Shown here one piece after another: positions 17,411 through 27,300 of a DNA stretch of 36,056 nt (positions are counted from its first letter, which is position 1; each line of letters begins with the position of its first letter). Under the pieces are notes generated by a model. It was not told the origin of the DNA, did no database searches, and saw only the letters and a program-made list of their open reading frames with translations. The DNA comes from Bacilli bacterium. GTDB lineage: Bacteria > Bacillota > Bacilli > Bacillales > Amphibacillaceae. The position numbers and the translations under genes are program-made. Where the stretch lies: assembly GCA_012838505.1 (NCBI GenBank), contig DUPD01000085.1, positions 1 through 36,056 on the forward strand. Direction: 5' to 3'.

Positions 17411-17473
17411 TAAATCAGTTGAATGAACAATTATTATCTGAATTTAAATATCTTATATGAAGGGGGGAGGGTG

Positions 17474-19510
17474 ATGGTACATCATCGATTAGTTAGTGAA
17501 GTAAAGGGAGTTGGGCCGGCACTAAGAGACAAGTTTGCGGAATTAGGGATTGAGACCGTTGAAGATTTGATGACAACCTATCCTTCACGTTATGAAAACT
17601 TTGAGGTCTTACCAATTACTGAACTTGTTCACGAACAGAAAGCAACGATCGAAGGAATCGTTTTAAATGAACCTGTTGTTTCATTCTTTGGCCGAAAAAA
17701 GTCACGATTAGTCGTTCCTATTCAAGTTGACGAGGTTGTCGTTAAAGGTGTGATGTTTAATCGCGCTTTTGCAAAAAAACAATTAACTGTCGGTGAAAAA
17801 GTGACAGTGACTGGTAAATGGGATCAACATCGTCAGCAAATCACAATCAGTCACTACAAAGTCGGTGAAAAGTCGACAGGGGAGATTGAACCTGTTTATA
17901 TGCTACGCCAAATCATCACACCATTCCAATTTAAAAAAATTATTAAACAAGCGTTTGAACAATTTCGTGAGCAAATAAATGAAATCCTACCGACACGTTA
18001 TCTAGACGATTACAAGTTAATCAATCGCAGATTTGCAATCGAACAGATGCATTTTCCGAATGATGTTGAGCACTTAAAACAAGCAAGAAGACGGTTAATT
18101 TATGATGAATTTTTAATTTTCCAATTGAAAATGCAAGCGCTCCGGAAATTTAATCGAGAGCGAACAAGTGGGAACGTTAAAGCTTATCCAGAAGGTCAGT
18201 TAACGGAATTTATTGACCAGTTACCATTCGAATTAACTGAGGCTCAAAAGCAGGCAAACAAGGAAATTTTGACGGATATTAAATCTCCATATAGAATGCA
18301 TCGATTGCTACAAGGAGATGTTGGATCAGGGAAAACCGTCGTTGCTGCAATCGCGTTGTATGCAACAATATTAGCAGGTTTTCAAGGGGCGATAATGGTG
18401 CCGACAGAGATTTTAGCTGAACAGCACTACCAATCTCTGACTGAGCTATTCCAAGATCGATTACGGGTTGAACTCCTAACAGGTTCAGTCAAAGGAAAAG
18501 AACGCAAACAAAGATTGGCAGCGATTAAATCTGGAGAAGTCAATTTAATTGTCGGTACGCACGCTTTAATTCAAGATGACGTTTACTTTTCAAAGCTTGG
18601 TCTTGTTATTGTCGATGAACAACATCGATTTGGTGTCAATCAACGAAAGATTTTAAGGGAAAAAGGGATCGATCCTGATGTGTTATTTATGACGGCAACA
18701 CCGATTCCAAGAACACTTGCGATTACGAGCTTTGGTGATATGGATATGTCAATTATTAACCAAATGCCGGTTGGCCGTAAGGAAGTCGAGACATTCTGGG
18801 TTAAAGAAACGCTGATGCCCCGGATAATAAAGTTTATTGAAAAGGAAATAAAAAATGGTGGTCAAGCTTATGTGATTGCACCATTGATTGAAGAATCGGA
18901 TAAAATCGATATTCAAAATGCAGTCGATCTGTATCATCAACTTTCATCCGCTTTTTCAATCCCAGTTGAAATTGGTCTTTTACATGGTCGATTAACAAAC
19001 GCTGAAAAAGACGAAGTGATGCAGGACTTCGCAACAAATAAAATTAATCTTCTTGTTTCAACAACTGTTGTCGAGGTTGGTGTTAACGTACCGAATGCGA
19101 CAATTATGGTGATTTATGATGCTGAACGATTTGGTCTTTCTCAATTACACCAATTAAGAGGGCGTGTTGGTCGTGGTGATAAACAGAGCTATTGTATTTT
19201 GATTGCTGACCCAAAAGGAGAAACAGGTAAAGAACGCATGCAGATTATGACGGAAACGACAAATGGATTTGTCTTAGCTGAACATGACTTAAAATTAAGA
19301 GGACCTGGTGAGTTTTTCGGTAAAAAACAAAGTGGTCTTCCTGAATTTAAAATAGCTGATCCGATTCATGATTATCGAACACTTGAAACAGCGCGAAAAG
19401 ATGCGGTTGAAATTATTTTTAATGATCTGATCGAAAAAAGTCAAGAGTATCACGAGTTGAAGGAATATCTCAATCGGATTTTAGTTGAATTTAATGACGG
19501 CTTTGATTAA
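17474..19510 (+). CDS. recG: ATP-dependent DNA helicase RecG
   Basis: A 678-residue branch-migrating helicase that regresses stalled forks and processes Holliday junctions. The N-terminal wedge (OB) domain covers about 1-170 after the VKGVGPALRDKFAELGI helix-hairpin region. Helicase motifs follow: QGDVGSGKTVVAA (about 280-292), DEQHRFG (from 381), TATPIPRTLA, TTVVEVGVNVPNA and QLRGRVGRG. The start at ATG 17474 has AGGGGGGAGG just upstream; the open frame extends 17 codons further, but those codons precede the ribosome site. The length is close to that of B. subtilis RecG (682). Confidence 0.97.
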   Translation: MVHHRLVSEVKGVGPALRDKFAELGIETVEDLMTTYPSRYENFEVLPITELVHEQKATIEGIVLNEPVVSFFGRKKSRLVVPIQVDEVVVKGVMFNRAFAKKQLTVGEKVTVTGKWDQHRQQITISHYKVGEKSTGEIEPVYMLRQIITPFQFKKIIKQAFEQFREQINEILPTRYLDDYKLINRRFAIEQMHFPNDVEHLKQARRRLIYDEFLIFQLKMQALRKFNRERTSGNVKAYPEGQLTEFIDQLPFELTEAQKQANKEILTDIKSPYRMHRLLQGDVGSGKTVVAAIALYATILAGFQGAIMVPTEILAEQHYQSLTELFQDRLRVELLTGSVKGKERKQRLAAIKSGEVNLIVGTHALIQDDVYFSKLGLVIVDEQHRFGVNQRKILREKGIDPDVLFMTATPIPRTLAITSFGDMDMSIINQMPVGRKEVETFWVKETLMPRIIKFIEKEIKNGGQAYVIAPLIEESDKIDIQNAVDLYHQLSSAFSIPVEIGLLHGRLTNAEKDEVMQDFATNKINLLVSTTVVEVGVNVPNATIMVIYDAERFGLSQLHQLRGRVGRGDKQSYCILIADPKGETGKERMQIMTETTNGFVLAEHDLKLRGPGEFFGKKQSGLPEFKIADPIHDYRTLETARKDAVEIIFNDLIEKSQEYHELKEYLNRILVEFNDGFD

Positions 19511-19515
19511 AAGGG

Positions 19516-19544
19516 TTGCAAAAAAAATATTTTTTCGCTATATT
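19516..19544 (+). promoter_or_regulatory. Sigma-A promoter of the fapR-plsX-fabD-fabG-acpP operon
   Basis: TTGCAA (19516-19521) and TATATT (19539-19544) are separated by exactly 17 nt and begin 5 bp after the recG stop. The FapR operator begins 4 nt after the -10 box, over the expected transcription start. Confidence 0.85.
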
Positions 19545-19548
19545 ACTA

Positions 19549-19565
19549 TTAGTACCTAGTCTTAA
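19549..19565 (+). promoter_or_regulatory. FapR operator
   Basis: The 17 bases TTAGTACCTAGTCTTAA match the FapR-box consensus known from B. subtilis fap-regulon promoters. The site covers about +1 to +17 of the promoter, so bound FapR would block transcription. Malonyl-CoA binding to FapR would release it, giving autoregulation of fapR and the downstream lipid genes. Confidence 0.92.
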
Positions 19566-19600
19566 TATTAAATAAAGATTAGAAATTGGGTGGTGCAAAA

Positions 19601-20158
19601 ATGAGGGTACCAAAAAGGATCAGACAGGAACGTCTCAAAGAAAAAATTGATGAGACGCCATTTATTACAGATGAAGAGCTAGCAAAAGCTTTTTCTGTCA
19701 GTATCCAAACGATTCGATTAGACCGAATGGAGTTAGCCATTCCCGAATTAAGGGAACGGATTAAGTCAGTTGCAAAAGATCAATGGAATGAAACGGTTAA
19801 ATCATTGCCAATTGATGATGTGATTGGTGAAATTATTGATCTTGAACTTGATAAACGTGCGATTTCGATATTAGATATTAAAAAAGAGCACGTCTTCACT
19901 AGAAATGATATCGCTCGTGGGCACCATTTATTCGCTCAAGCAAATTCATTAGCTGTTGCGGTCATTGATGATGAACTTGCCCTGACCGAAAAAGCGGAAA
20001 TCCGTTTTAAGCGTCAAGTTAAACAAGGAGAACGAGTCATTGCCAAGGCACACGTCGAGCCAGTTGAAAAGCGACATCGCACACTTGTGACAGTTGATAG
20101 TTTTGTTGAACAAGAACTTGTTTTTTCGGGACAGTTCACGATGTATCGATCAACATAA
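19601..20158 (+). CDS. fapR: Fatty acid and phospholipid biosynthesis repressor FapR
   Basis: A 185-residue repressor. The N-terminal helix-turn-helix (about 1-65) contains [20 protein letters not shown]; a hot-dog fold from about 80 binds malonyl-CoA, with [16 protein letters not shown] and [19 protein letters not shown] nearly identical to B. subtilis FapR. I choose ATG 19601 after GGGTGGTG; a TTG five codons upstream lies before the ribosome site. It is the first gene of the operon it controls. Confidence 0.97.
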   Translation: MRVPKRIRQERLKEKIDETPFITDEELAKAFSVSIQTIRLDRMELAIPELRERIKSVAKDQWNETVKSLPIDDVIGEIIDLELDKRAISILDIKKEHVFTRNDIARGHHLFAQANSLAVAVIDDELALTEKAEIRFKRQVKQGERVIAKAHVEPVEKRHRTLVTVDSFVEQELVFSGQFTMYRST

Positions 20159-20176
20159 TAGAGAGAGGGTAAAATG

Positions 20177-21187
20177 ATGAAGATTGTTATAGATGCAATG
20201 GGTGGGGATCATGCACCTCAATCGGTTGTTGAAGGAGCAATGCTTGCGGTTGAGTCGCTTGATCAAATTGAATCGATTACTTTAGTTGGTGACGAAGCAA
20301 AAATCAAACCATTCTTAACAGATGACCAGAAAATATCGATTATACATACAATGGAAGTCATTACAGGTGATGATGAACCAGTACGTGCAGTGAGACGGAA
20401 AAAGAATGCGTCACTCGTGCTGATGGCTAAAGAAGTTAAAGAAGGTCGAGCAGATGCCTGTCTCTCAGCAGGAAATACAGGTGCTTTAATGAGCGCTGGT
20501 CTTTTTCAAGTTGGACGAATTAAAGGGATTGAACGCCCAGCACTAAGCCCTACGTTACCAACAATTAATGGTAAAGGCTTTGTTTTTATGGATGTCGGAG
20601 CAAATGTTGATGCGAAACCTAAGCATCTCCTGCAATATGGAATTATGGGCTCAATTTACAGTGAAAAAGTCAGAGGCATTAGTCAACCTCGAGTTGGATT
20701 ATTAAATGTCGGTACAGAAGAGGGTAAAGGGAATGATTTAACGAGACAAGCATATGAATTATTAAGTGATGCTCCAATCAATTTTATCGGTAATATTGAA
20801 GCGAGAGACCTATTTGATGGTGTCGCTGATGTTGTTGTAACTGATGGTTACAGTGGAAATATTGCGCTAAAGACGATTGAGGGAACCGCTGCAATGATGT
20901 TTGGCTTAATTAAGGAGACATTTATGTCATCACTAAAGACAAAATTGGCAGCTGCAGTTTTGAAAAAAGACCTTAAACAGTTAAAAAGCAAACTCGACTA
21001 TTCTGAGTATGGTGGGGCTGGACTATTTGGCTTGGCGGCACCAGTTATTAAAGCGCACGGTTCGTCAAATGGACGGGCAATTTATAACGCGATTAAACAG
21101 GCAAGCCATACGGTTGAAAATAAAGTTACGGATATCATTGAAATAACAGTTAAAGAAACGAGCAAAGCAAACGGAGGACAGGAATGA
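20177..21187 (+). CDS. plsX: Phosphate acyltransferase PlsX
   Basis: A 336-residue peripheral membrane enzyme that turns acyl-ACP and phosphate into acyl-phosphate, the donor for PlsY. Landmarks are [32 protein letters not shown]-like [27 protein letters not shown] and [18 protein letters not shown]. Two adjacent ATGs (20174 and 20177) are possible; the second has better spacing from GAGAGAGGG. The last 4 bases overlap fabD. Confidence 0.96.
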   Translation: MKIVIDAMGGDHAPQSVVEGAMLAVESLDQIESITLVGDEAKIKPFLTDDQKISIIHTMEVITGDDEPVRAVRRKKNASLVLMAKEVKEGRADACLSAGNTGALMSAGLFQVGRIKGIERPALSPTLPTINGKGFVFMDVGANVDAKPKHLLQYGIMGSIYSEKVRGISQPRVGLLNVGTEEGKGNDLTRQAYELLSDAPINFIGNIEARDLFDGVADVVVTDGYSGNIALKTIEGTAAMMFGLIKETFMSSLKTKLAAAVLKKDLKQLKSKLDYSEYGGAGLFGLAAPVIKAHGSSNGRAIYNAIKQASHTVENKVTDIIEITVKETSKANGGQE

Positions 21188-22119
21188 AAAAATTAGCTTT
21201 TGTTTTTCCAGGTCAAGGCTCACAAAAAGTAGGCATGGGTCAGTCACTATTAGATTCAAATCCGGCTAATCAAGCTTTGTTTGATCAGGCAGACCAATTA
21301 CTAGATTTTTCATTATCAAAGATGATCCAAGTAGGCCCAGAAAGTGAGTTAACGAAAACAGCTCATGCACAACCAGCACTCTTATTAATGAGCACAATGG
21401 TTTATCGTGAATTATTGAAGCGTGAGATTAAACCGTCTGTTGTTGCGGGCCATAGTTTAGGGGAATATAGTGCGCTAGTTGCTTCGGGCGTGTTAGAATT
21501 TGAAGATGCGATTCCACTTGTTCACGAGCGTGGCAAGTTAATGGAGCAGGCTTACCCAGCAGGAGCTGGTGCGATGGCAGCTGTTCTCGGGTTAGATCAA
21601 CAAACCATCGAGCAACAATTAGCAGGCTTAGATGAAATTGTTGACCTAGCAAATATCAATTGTCCAGGTCAGATCGTTATTTCAGGTACAAAAGCAGGTA
21701 TAGATCAAGCAATTCCGTTGTTAAAAAATTCTGGTGCTAAACGAGTGATTCCACTTAATGTGAGTGGACCGTTTCATTCACGATTAATGCGAGAAGTAGC
21801 GGAAAACTTCAAAGCTGTTTTAAGTCGGGTGAGTTTTTCACAACCAACGATTCCCGTATATTCAAATGTGACAGCTAAGCAAGTTGAAAATGCAGATCAA
21901 AGTAAAGAATTACTTGTTAAACAGCTGTATTCACCAGTTAGGTTCGAGGAAATTATTGAGGATTTACTTGAGCAAAATTTAGATGCGATTGTTGAAGTTG
22001 GTAATGGTAAAGTATTAGCAGGCTTAGTGAAAAAAGTATCAAGACGTGCCCAAGTTTTTTCAGTATATGATCAAGTATCACTCGATCAATTAACTGAATG
22101 GTATCGGGAGGGTGAATAA
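21184..22119 (+). CDS. fabD: Malonyl-CoA:ACP transacylase FabD
   Basis: A 311-residue enzyme that loads malonyl groups from CoA onto acyl carrier protein. It has [14 protein letters not shown] at the N-terminus, the nucleophile elbow [11 protein letters not shown] with Ser91, and GPFHSRLM with the catalytic His near 200. It consumes malonyl-CoA, the FapR ligand, so the operon is controlled by the level of its own substrate. The start overlaps the plsX stop by 4 bp. Confidence 0.97.
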   Translation: MKKLAFVFPGQGSQKVGMGQSLLDSNPANQALFDQADQLLDFSLSKMIQVGPESELTKTAHAQPALLLMSTMVYRELLKREIKPSVVAGHSLGEYSALVASGVLEFEDAIPLVHERGKLMEQAYPAGAGAMAAVLGLDQQTIEQQLAGLDEIVDLANINCPGQIVISGTKAGIDQAIPLLKNSGAKRVIPLNVSGPFHSRLMREVAENFKAVLSRVSFSQPTIPVYSNVTAKQVENADQSKELLVKQLYSPVRFEEIIEDLLEQNLDAIVEVGNGKVLAGLVKKVSRRAQVFSVYDQVSLDQLTEWYREGE

Positions 22120-22120
22120 G

Positions 22121-22858
22121 ATGGCAAATAAAGTAGCACTAGTAACGGGTGCCTCGCGTGGAATTGGGCGAGAAATTGCCCTGGAATTAGCGAGAAAAGG
22201 CCATGCAGTCGCGATTAATTATGCTGGTAACGAAGCAAAAGCAAATGAAGTCGCTGAGGCAGTTCGAGAACTTGGTCAAAAGGCACTCGTTGTAAAAGCT
22301 AATGTTGCAAATGAAACTGAAGTTAAAGAGATGGTTAAATTGGTCATTCAGGAGTTAGGTTCGCTTGATGTGCTCGTTAACAATGCAGGGATTACACGTG
22401 ATAACTTGATGATGCGCATGAAAGAAACAGAGTTTGACCAAGTGATAGATACGAATTTAAAAGGTGTTTTCTTCTGTATGAAGACGGTGAGTCGCCAAAT
22501 GATGAAACAACGCTCAGGTAAAATTATTAATCTTTCATCTGTTGTTGGTTTGAGTGGTAATCCGGGGCAAATTAATTATGTTGCTGCAAAATCTGGTGTC
22601 ATTGGTATGACAAAAACAGCGGCTAAAGAGTTAGCATCGCGAAACATTACTGTTAATGCGGTTGCACCAGGTTTTATTGATACGGACATGACTGAGCAGT
22701 TAGGTGAGTCAATTAAAGCCGAATTATTTAAACTGATCCCATTGCAAAGGCTTGGAGCTGTCGAAGATGTTGCCAAGACAGTCGCCTTTTTAGCATCGGA
22801 TGATGCGAGTTACATAACTGGTCAGACGATTCAAGTTGATGGTGGGATGGTTATGTAA
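22121..22858 (+). CDS. fabG: 3-oxoacyl-[ACP] reductase FabG
   Basis: A 245-residue short-chain dehydrogenase that reduces beta-ketoacyl-ACP with NADPH. It has TGASRGIG (cofactor-binding), NNAG, the catalytic INLSS Ser and the YVAAKSG Tyr-Lys pair, then [10 protein letters not shown] and the family ending DGGMVM. I choose ATG 22121, 6 nt after GGGAGGGTGA; the GTG at 22112 lies within that site. It lies right after the fabD stop. Confidence 0.97.
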   Translation: MANKVALVTGASRGIGREIALELARKGHAVAINYAGNEAKANEVAEAVRELGQKALVVKANVANETEVKEMVKLVIQELGSLDVLVNNAGITRDNLMMRMKETEFDQVIDTNLKGVFFCMKTVSRQMMKQRSGKIINLSSVVGLSGNPGQINYVAAKSGVIGMTKTAAKELASRNITVNAVAPGFIDTDMTEQLGESIKAELFKLIPLQRLGAVEDVAKTVAFLASDDASYITGQTIQVDGGMVM

Positions 22859-22889
22859 AAAAATAAATCCTTTAAAGGAGGTGAAAAGA

Positions 22890-23123
22890 ATGTCAAATAC
22901 ATTTGAAAGAGTTAAACAAATTGTCATTGATCGACTAGACGTTGAGGAAGACAAAGTTACTTTAGACGCTTCATTTCAAGAAGATTTAGAAGCTGATTCA
23001 CTTGATGTTGTTGAACTTGTTATGGAATTAGAAGATGAGTTCGATATGGAGATTGCTGATGAAGAAGCTGAAAAAATTGAAACAGTAGGCGATGCTGTTG
23101 AATACATAGACAGCCAGTCGTAA
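22890..23123 (+). CDS. acpP: Acyl carrier protein
   Basis: A 77-residue acidic protein with the phosphopantetheine site [10 protein letters not shown] at Ser37 and the usual three-helix layout ([12 protein letters not shown], then [10 protein letters not shown]). It carries growing acyl chains for FabD, FabG and PlsX encoded just upstream. A perfect AAAGGAGGTGA ribosome site supports ATG 22890 and high expression. The open frame extends upstream into fabG but without a plausible start. Confidence 0.97.
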   Translation: MSNTFERVKQIVIDRLDVEEDKVTLDASFQEDLEADSLDVVELVMELEDEFDMEIADEEAEKIETVGDAVEYIDSQS

Positions 23124-23133
23124 AAAATACTAA

Positions 23134-23164
23134 CAAGGTCTCGTTAATTTTTAACGAGACCTTT
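23134..23164 (+). terminator. Terminator after acpP
   Basis: AAGGTCTCGTTAA (23135-23147) pairs perfectly with TTAACGAGACCTT (23151-23163) around three bases. The following tract (TGCATTATTT) is only moderately T-rich and doubles as the -35 region of the rnc promoter. Confidence 0.75.
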
Positions 23165-23191
23165 GCATTATTTAAAAAGACAAGCTAAAAT
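23163..23191 (+). promoter_or_regulatory. Sigma-A promoter for rnc
   Basis: TTGCAT (23163-23168) and TAAAAT (23186-23191) are separated by 17 nt. The -35 overlaps the last bases of the acpP terminator. The leader before the AGGAGG ribosome site is short. Confidence 0.65.
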
Positions 23192-23222
23192 ATATTAAAG
23201 TGAATAGGAGGTATTTTATGCA

Positions 23223-23912
23223 ATGAATTTCACTGCATTGGAAAAAGAGTTAGCGATTACATTTAAAAATCAAAACCTATTAATTCAGGCCTTTACACAT
23301 TCCTCATATGTGAATGAGAATAGAAATAAAATTCATCGGGATAACGAACGTTTAGAGTTTTTAGGTGATGCGGTATTAGAATTGGGTATTTCTCAATACT
23401 TATATCGAACGTACTCGAATAAGCCTGAAGGAGAGTTAACGAAGTTGCGCGCGATGATTGTCTGCGAACCAGCCTTAGTTAAGTTTGCACTAAATCTTAA
23501 TTTTGATCGATATGTATTACTAGGAAAAGGTGAGGAACGTACAGGTGGAAGAAAGCGACCCGCATTACTAGCAGATGTCTTTGAAGCCTTTATTGGTGCA
23601 TTATATTTAGATCAAGATTTTAATGCGGTTGTCGACTTTCTACATAATCACGTTTATCCAGAAATTAAAAACGGGATTCTTCTTGATGCACTTGATTATA
23701 AGAGTCAATTACAAGAGCTGATTCAGCAAGATAAACAGAGTGAGATCAATTATGAGATTATTTCAGAGAAAGGTCCTGCACATGATCGAGAATTTGTTGC
23801 TCAAGTCAGAATAAATGATCAAGTGGTTGGGGTTGGCCATGGTCGAACTAAAAAAGAGTCTGAGCAACGTGCTGCTAAAAAAGCGTTAGACAAACATCAA
23901 ACTTCAATTTAG
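23223..23912 (+). CDS. rnc: Ribonuclease III
   Basis: A 229-residue double-strand-specific endoribonuclease for rRNA, scRNA and mRNA processing. The catalytic domain (about 1-150) has FTHSSYVNE, the signature [15 protein letters not shown] and [15 protein letters not shown]-terminal dsRNA-binding domain has [29 protein letters not shown]. It is about 20 residues shorter at the N-terminus than the B. subtilis enzyme. The ATG lies 11 nt past AGGAGG, and a two-codon frame ATG-CAA-TGA (23218-23226) sits at the better spacing and overlaps this start. Confidence 0.96.
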   Translation: MNFTALEKELAITFKNQNLLIQAFTHSSYVNENRNKIHRDNERLEFLGDAVLELGISQYLYRTYSNKPEGELTKLRAMIVCEPALVKFALNLNFDRYVLLGKGEERTGGRKRPALLADVFEAFIGALYLDQDFNAVVDFLHNHVYPEIKNGILLDALDYKSQLQELIQQDKQSEINYEIISEKGPAHDREFVAQVRINDQVVGVGHGRTKKESEQRAAKKALDKHQTSI

Positions 23913-23917
23913 TTGAA

Positions 23918-23961
23918 CGTTGGCTTGTTTTTATGAAAGGATTCGTAAAAACGAGCCAACG
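23918..23961. other. Long stem-loop in the rnc 3' region
   Basis: CGTTGGCTTGTTTTTA (23918-23933) pairs with TAAAAACGAGCCAACG (23946-23961) over 16 bp with a single G-T pair and a 12-nt loop, starting 5 bp after the rnc stop. There is no T-run on either side, so it is a poor intrinsic terminator. It lies between the convergent rnc and DUF1128 genes. Confidence 0.7.
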
Positions 23962-24047
23962 GTAATATTTGACGATTGAAATCAAGCCTGAATGATCATC
24001 ATTAGACGATCTTGAGTCAACAGCTGTCAAAAAACGTCCTCAAGCGA

Positions 24048-24269
24048 TTATTTGCGGATCGCTGCTAATTCTTCAACAAAAGCCTCTTTCTCAGAGATAC
24101 TTATGACTGATTTGTCAGACACATAATCATACAACCACTTTAAATCATCATACTTATTAATATTATAGTCTTCAGGATCAAGTAAACTGGTATTGGCTAC
24201 ATCCAGTTTCTCACCGATTTTTTCTAAAAGATAAGCTAAATTTGTTTGATTTGCTTCAGATAAGTCCAT
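24048..24269 (-). CDS. DUF1128 / UPF0435 family protein (YfkK-like)
   Basis: A 73-residue acidic helical protein. The pattern of an N-terminal NLAYLLEKIGEKLDVAN helix, a DPEDYNINKYDDLKWLYDYV core and an ISEKEAFVEELAAIRK end resembles B. subtilis YfkK and the UPF0435 family, whose function is unknown. The ATG has a strong AAGGAGG site. It lies on the minus strand, convergent with rnc and divergent from smc; in B. subtilis no gene interrupts rnc-smc here. Family assignment is from memory of the pattern. Confidence 0.8.
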   Translation of the reverse strand: MDLSEANQTNLAYLLEKIGEKLDVANTSLLDPEDYNINKYDDLKWLYDYVSDKSVISISEKEAFVEELAAIRK

Positions 24270-24330
24270 TCTTTGCCTCCTTTTTAATCTGCCCTACTAT
24301 CAAAGCTCTCTTTATGATAAAATATATAGG

Positions 24331-24359
24331 TTGAAATAGAAAGAGATGATTGTTATTTT
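24331..24359 (+). promoter_or_regulatory. Possible promoter for smc
   Basis: TTGAAA (24331-24336) and TATTTT (24354-24359) are spaced 17 nt apart, about 20 bp before the smc ATG. The AT-rich stretch upstream (TAAAATATATAG, 24318-24329) offers alternative -10 boxes. Confidence 0.35.
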
Positions 24360-24380
24360 TAATGAAATAGGTGAAAAAAC

Positions 24381-27300
24381 ATGTTCTTAAAAAGATTAGA
24401 ATCAGTCGGATTTAAATCATTTGCTGAACCGATTACGGTTGATTTTGTTCCAGGTGTGACTGCTGTTGTTGGTCCAAATGGAAGTGGTAAGAGTAATATT
24501 ACCGATGCGATCCGTTGGGTACTAGGTGAACAATCCGCGAAATCATTGCGTGGTACTAAGATGGAAGATATCATCTTTCAAGGAAGTGATACACGTAAAC
24601 CACTTAACTTTGCTGAAGTTACGTTAATTTTAGATAATCAAGACGGTACATTACCAATTGATTATCAGGAAGTGAGCGTTACACGGCGGGTATCTCGTTC
24701 TGGAGAAAGTGAATTTTTCTTAAATAAACAATCGTGTCGACTCAAAGACATTGTTGATTTATTTATGGATTCTGGTCTTGGGAGAGAAGCGTTCTCGATT
24801 ATTGGTCAAGGGAAAATTGAGGAGATTTTAAGTTCGAAGGCAGAGGAAAGACGGACAATTTTTGAAGAAGCTGCTGGTGTCTTAAAATACAAAAACCGAA
24901 AGAAGAAGGCAGAGTATAAACTTGCTGAAACACAAGAAAATTTAAATCGAGTTGAAGATATTATTCATGAAATCGATGGGCAATTGGAGCCATTAAAAGA
25001 ACAATCATCACGAGCTAAGGAATATTTAGCGCAAAAAGACCAACTCAAAGGCGCTGAAATAACGTTATTAAGGACAGAAATTGAGCTCTTACATAATGAC
25101 TGGCAAGAGTTTTTAACGAAAATAAAGCAATTAAAAGAAACTGAGAATGATTATTCAGTTGAAATTCAAATTGAAGCAGCTGAGGTTGAAAAAGTTCAAA
25201 CTGAGATTGAACAAATTGATCAAGTTGTCGAAAGCTTACAACAAAAGCTGTTATCACTAACCGAATCATTTGAAAAATTAACAGGTGAAAAAAACGTTAT
25301 TTTAGAAAGAGCGAAATATACAACTGAAAATAAAGATAAGCTCATGCGTCAGCTTCATTTGATTAAGGAACAAATCGAAGCTACTAATCAACAATTAACA
25401 GTTGAACAGGCTCAATTAACGTTAATTACAAACAATCGTCAACAGACAACTGCGAAGCTAAAAAAACTTGAGCAACGGTTAATGCATAACGAAGATGAGT
25501 TAGAACAAGAAATTGACTCATTGAAAGCAGATTACATTGAAAGTCTTAACCATCAAGCAACGACACGTCACTCGATTAAAACAATTGAGCAACAATTGAC
25601 ACAGATCACTGCACAAAAAGAACGCAATCAGTCACAACAAACGACTGAGCATGATGATTATCAGCAGTTATTAGCGGTAAAAGAAAAATTAACTGATGAG
25701 AACAATAGTTTAAAACAGAAATTAACCACCATTCAAGACCAGCTTAAAGAAACAGAGTCTAATCAACAACAAGCAACAATGACTCTGCAAGACATGAGGG
25801 ATAAGCTAGAACAAGGCCAGCGGCAAATTGATCGTCTCCAATCAAGAAAAGAAATGCTTGAAGAAATGAAGCAAGATTTCCAAGGATTTTACGCAGGTGT
25901 AAAAACGGTGCTTAAAGCGAGAGAAGAAGGAGAACTCGATCAAATTCATGGTGCTGTAATCGAATTACTTGATATTCCAGAACGTTACTTAATTGCTTTA
26001 GAAACGGCTTTAGCAACACAAGCACAACACGTCGTTGTGGGTGATGAGCAAGCTGGTCGTAATGCGATTGAATATTTGAAACGAAAAAATAATGGTCGGG
26101 CAACTTTTTTACCACTCGATGTGATCAAACCGAAAAACATCCCCGGACATTATTTAAATAATGTATCTGCACATCCGGGATTTGTGACAGTCGCCAATCA
26201 AGCGCCTAAAACAGCTTCAGCTTATCAATTAGTCGTTGATCATTTGTTAGGTCACACGATCATTGCTGAAAATTTAAAAGCAGCTAATGAAATTGCTCGT
26301 TTAACAGATCGACGATTCCGGATTGTCACCTTAGATGGAGATATTGTCAATCCTGGAGGATCAATGACAGGTGGTGCGCGCAAATCAACAAACCAGAATT
26401 TTTTCACGCGTGACAAAGAACTTGAAAAGTTAACGAAAAAAGTAGCTGAATTTACTGAACGTGCGAGTCAATTTGAGTTAGAAATTGTCCAGCAATCAAA
26501 AGATGTTGATCAATTGAAACAGAATTTGATTGATTTAAATGAACAGAGAGAACAGGTTCAACAACAGCTTCATCAAAACTTAGGAGAACAACAAGCGAAT
26601 CAAATTCAACGATCACATCTTGAGAAACAATTGAAAATTGCTGAACAAGACCGTGTGCAAAGAAAATCAGAACTCAACCGTCTTCAGTCAGAAAAGCAGA
26701 CAAATGAAATTCAGTTGAACGAATTGCAAAGCCAAATTGAAGCGATTCAAGCAAAAATTACTGAACTGACACAAGAACAGGCTAACTTTGAAGAAAATAA
26801 AGCATTGTTACAAGCTGAGCTTCAGACGCTACAAGTAAAAAGTGCTGAAGAAAAGAAAGAACTGTTGTACCAAACAGAAAAGGTTGAACAACAGCAAAAT
26901 AAGTTAACCGAATTAGCGACTTCAATGACGGAAGTGAATCAAGAATTGACAGTCATTAAAGAAGCGGAAGCGAGTCTCGAGTTGATTACTGAGTTGGATC
27001 AAAAAATTGAGCGCAATGAAAATGATAAACAGGAAGTGACACGTGACATCCAAGTCAACCGTCAAGCACGGCTGACTCTAACGCAACAAGTAGCTGAACG
27101 TGAGGCTAAACATCGTACATTACAAGCGAAAAAACAGGCGCTAACTGATCAAAGACAACAGTTAGAAGTCAAGTCAAATCGCCTTGATGTTGAGCTGGAA
27201 AATCGTTTACTGCAACTTCAAGAAGACTATCAAATTAGTTTTGAAAAAGCACAACAAGACTACGAAAAGTCAGATGATTTGAAGTCGCTGAAGCGAAAAG

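Noticed and set aside
22836-22889. Upstream extension of the acpP frame into fabG
   Set aside because: The perfect AAAGGAGGTGA site and family alignment place the start at 22890.
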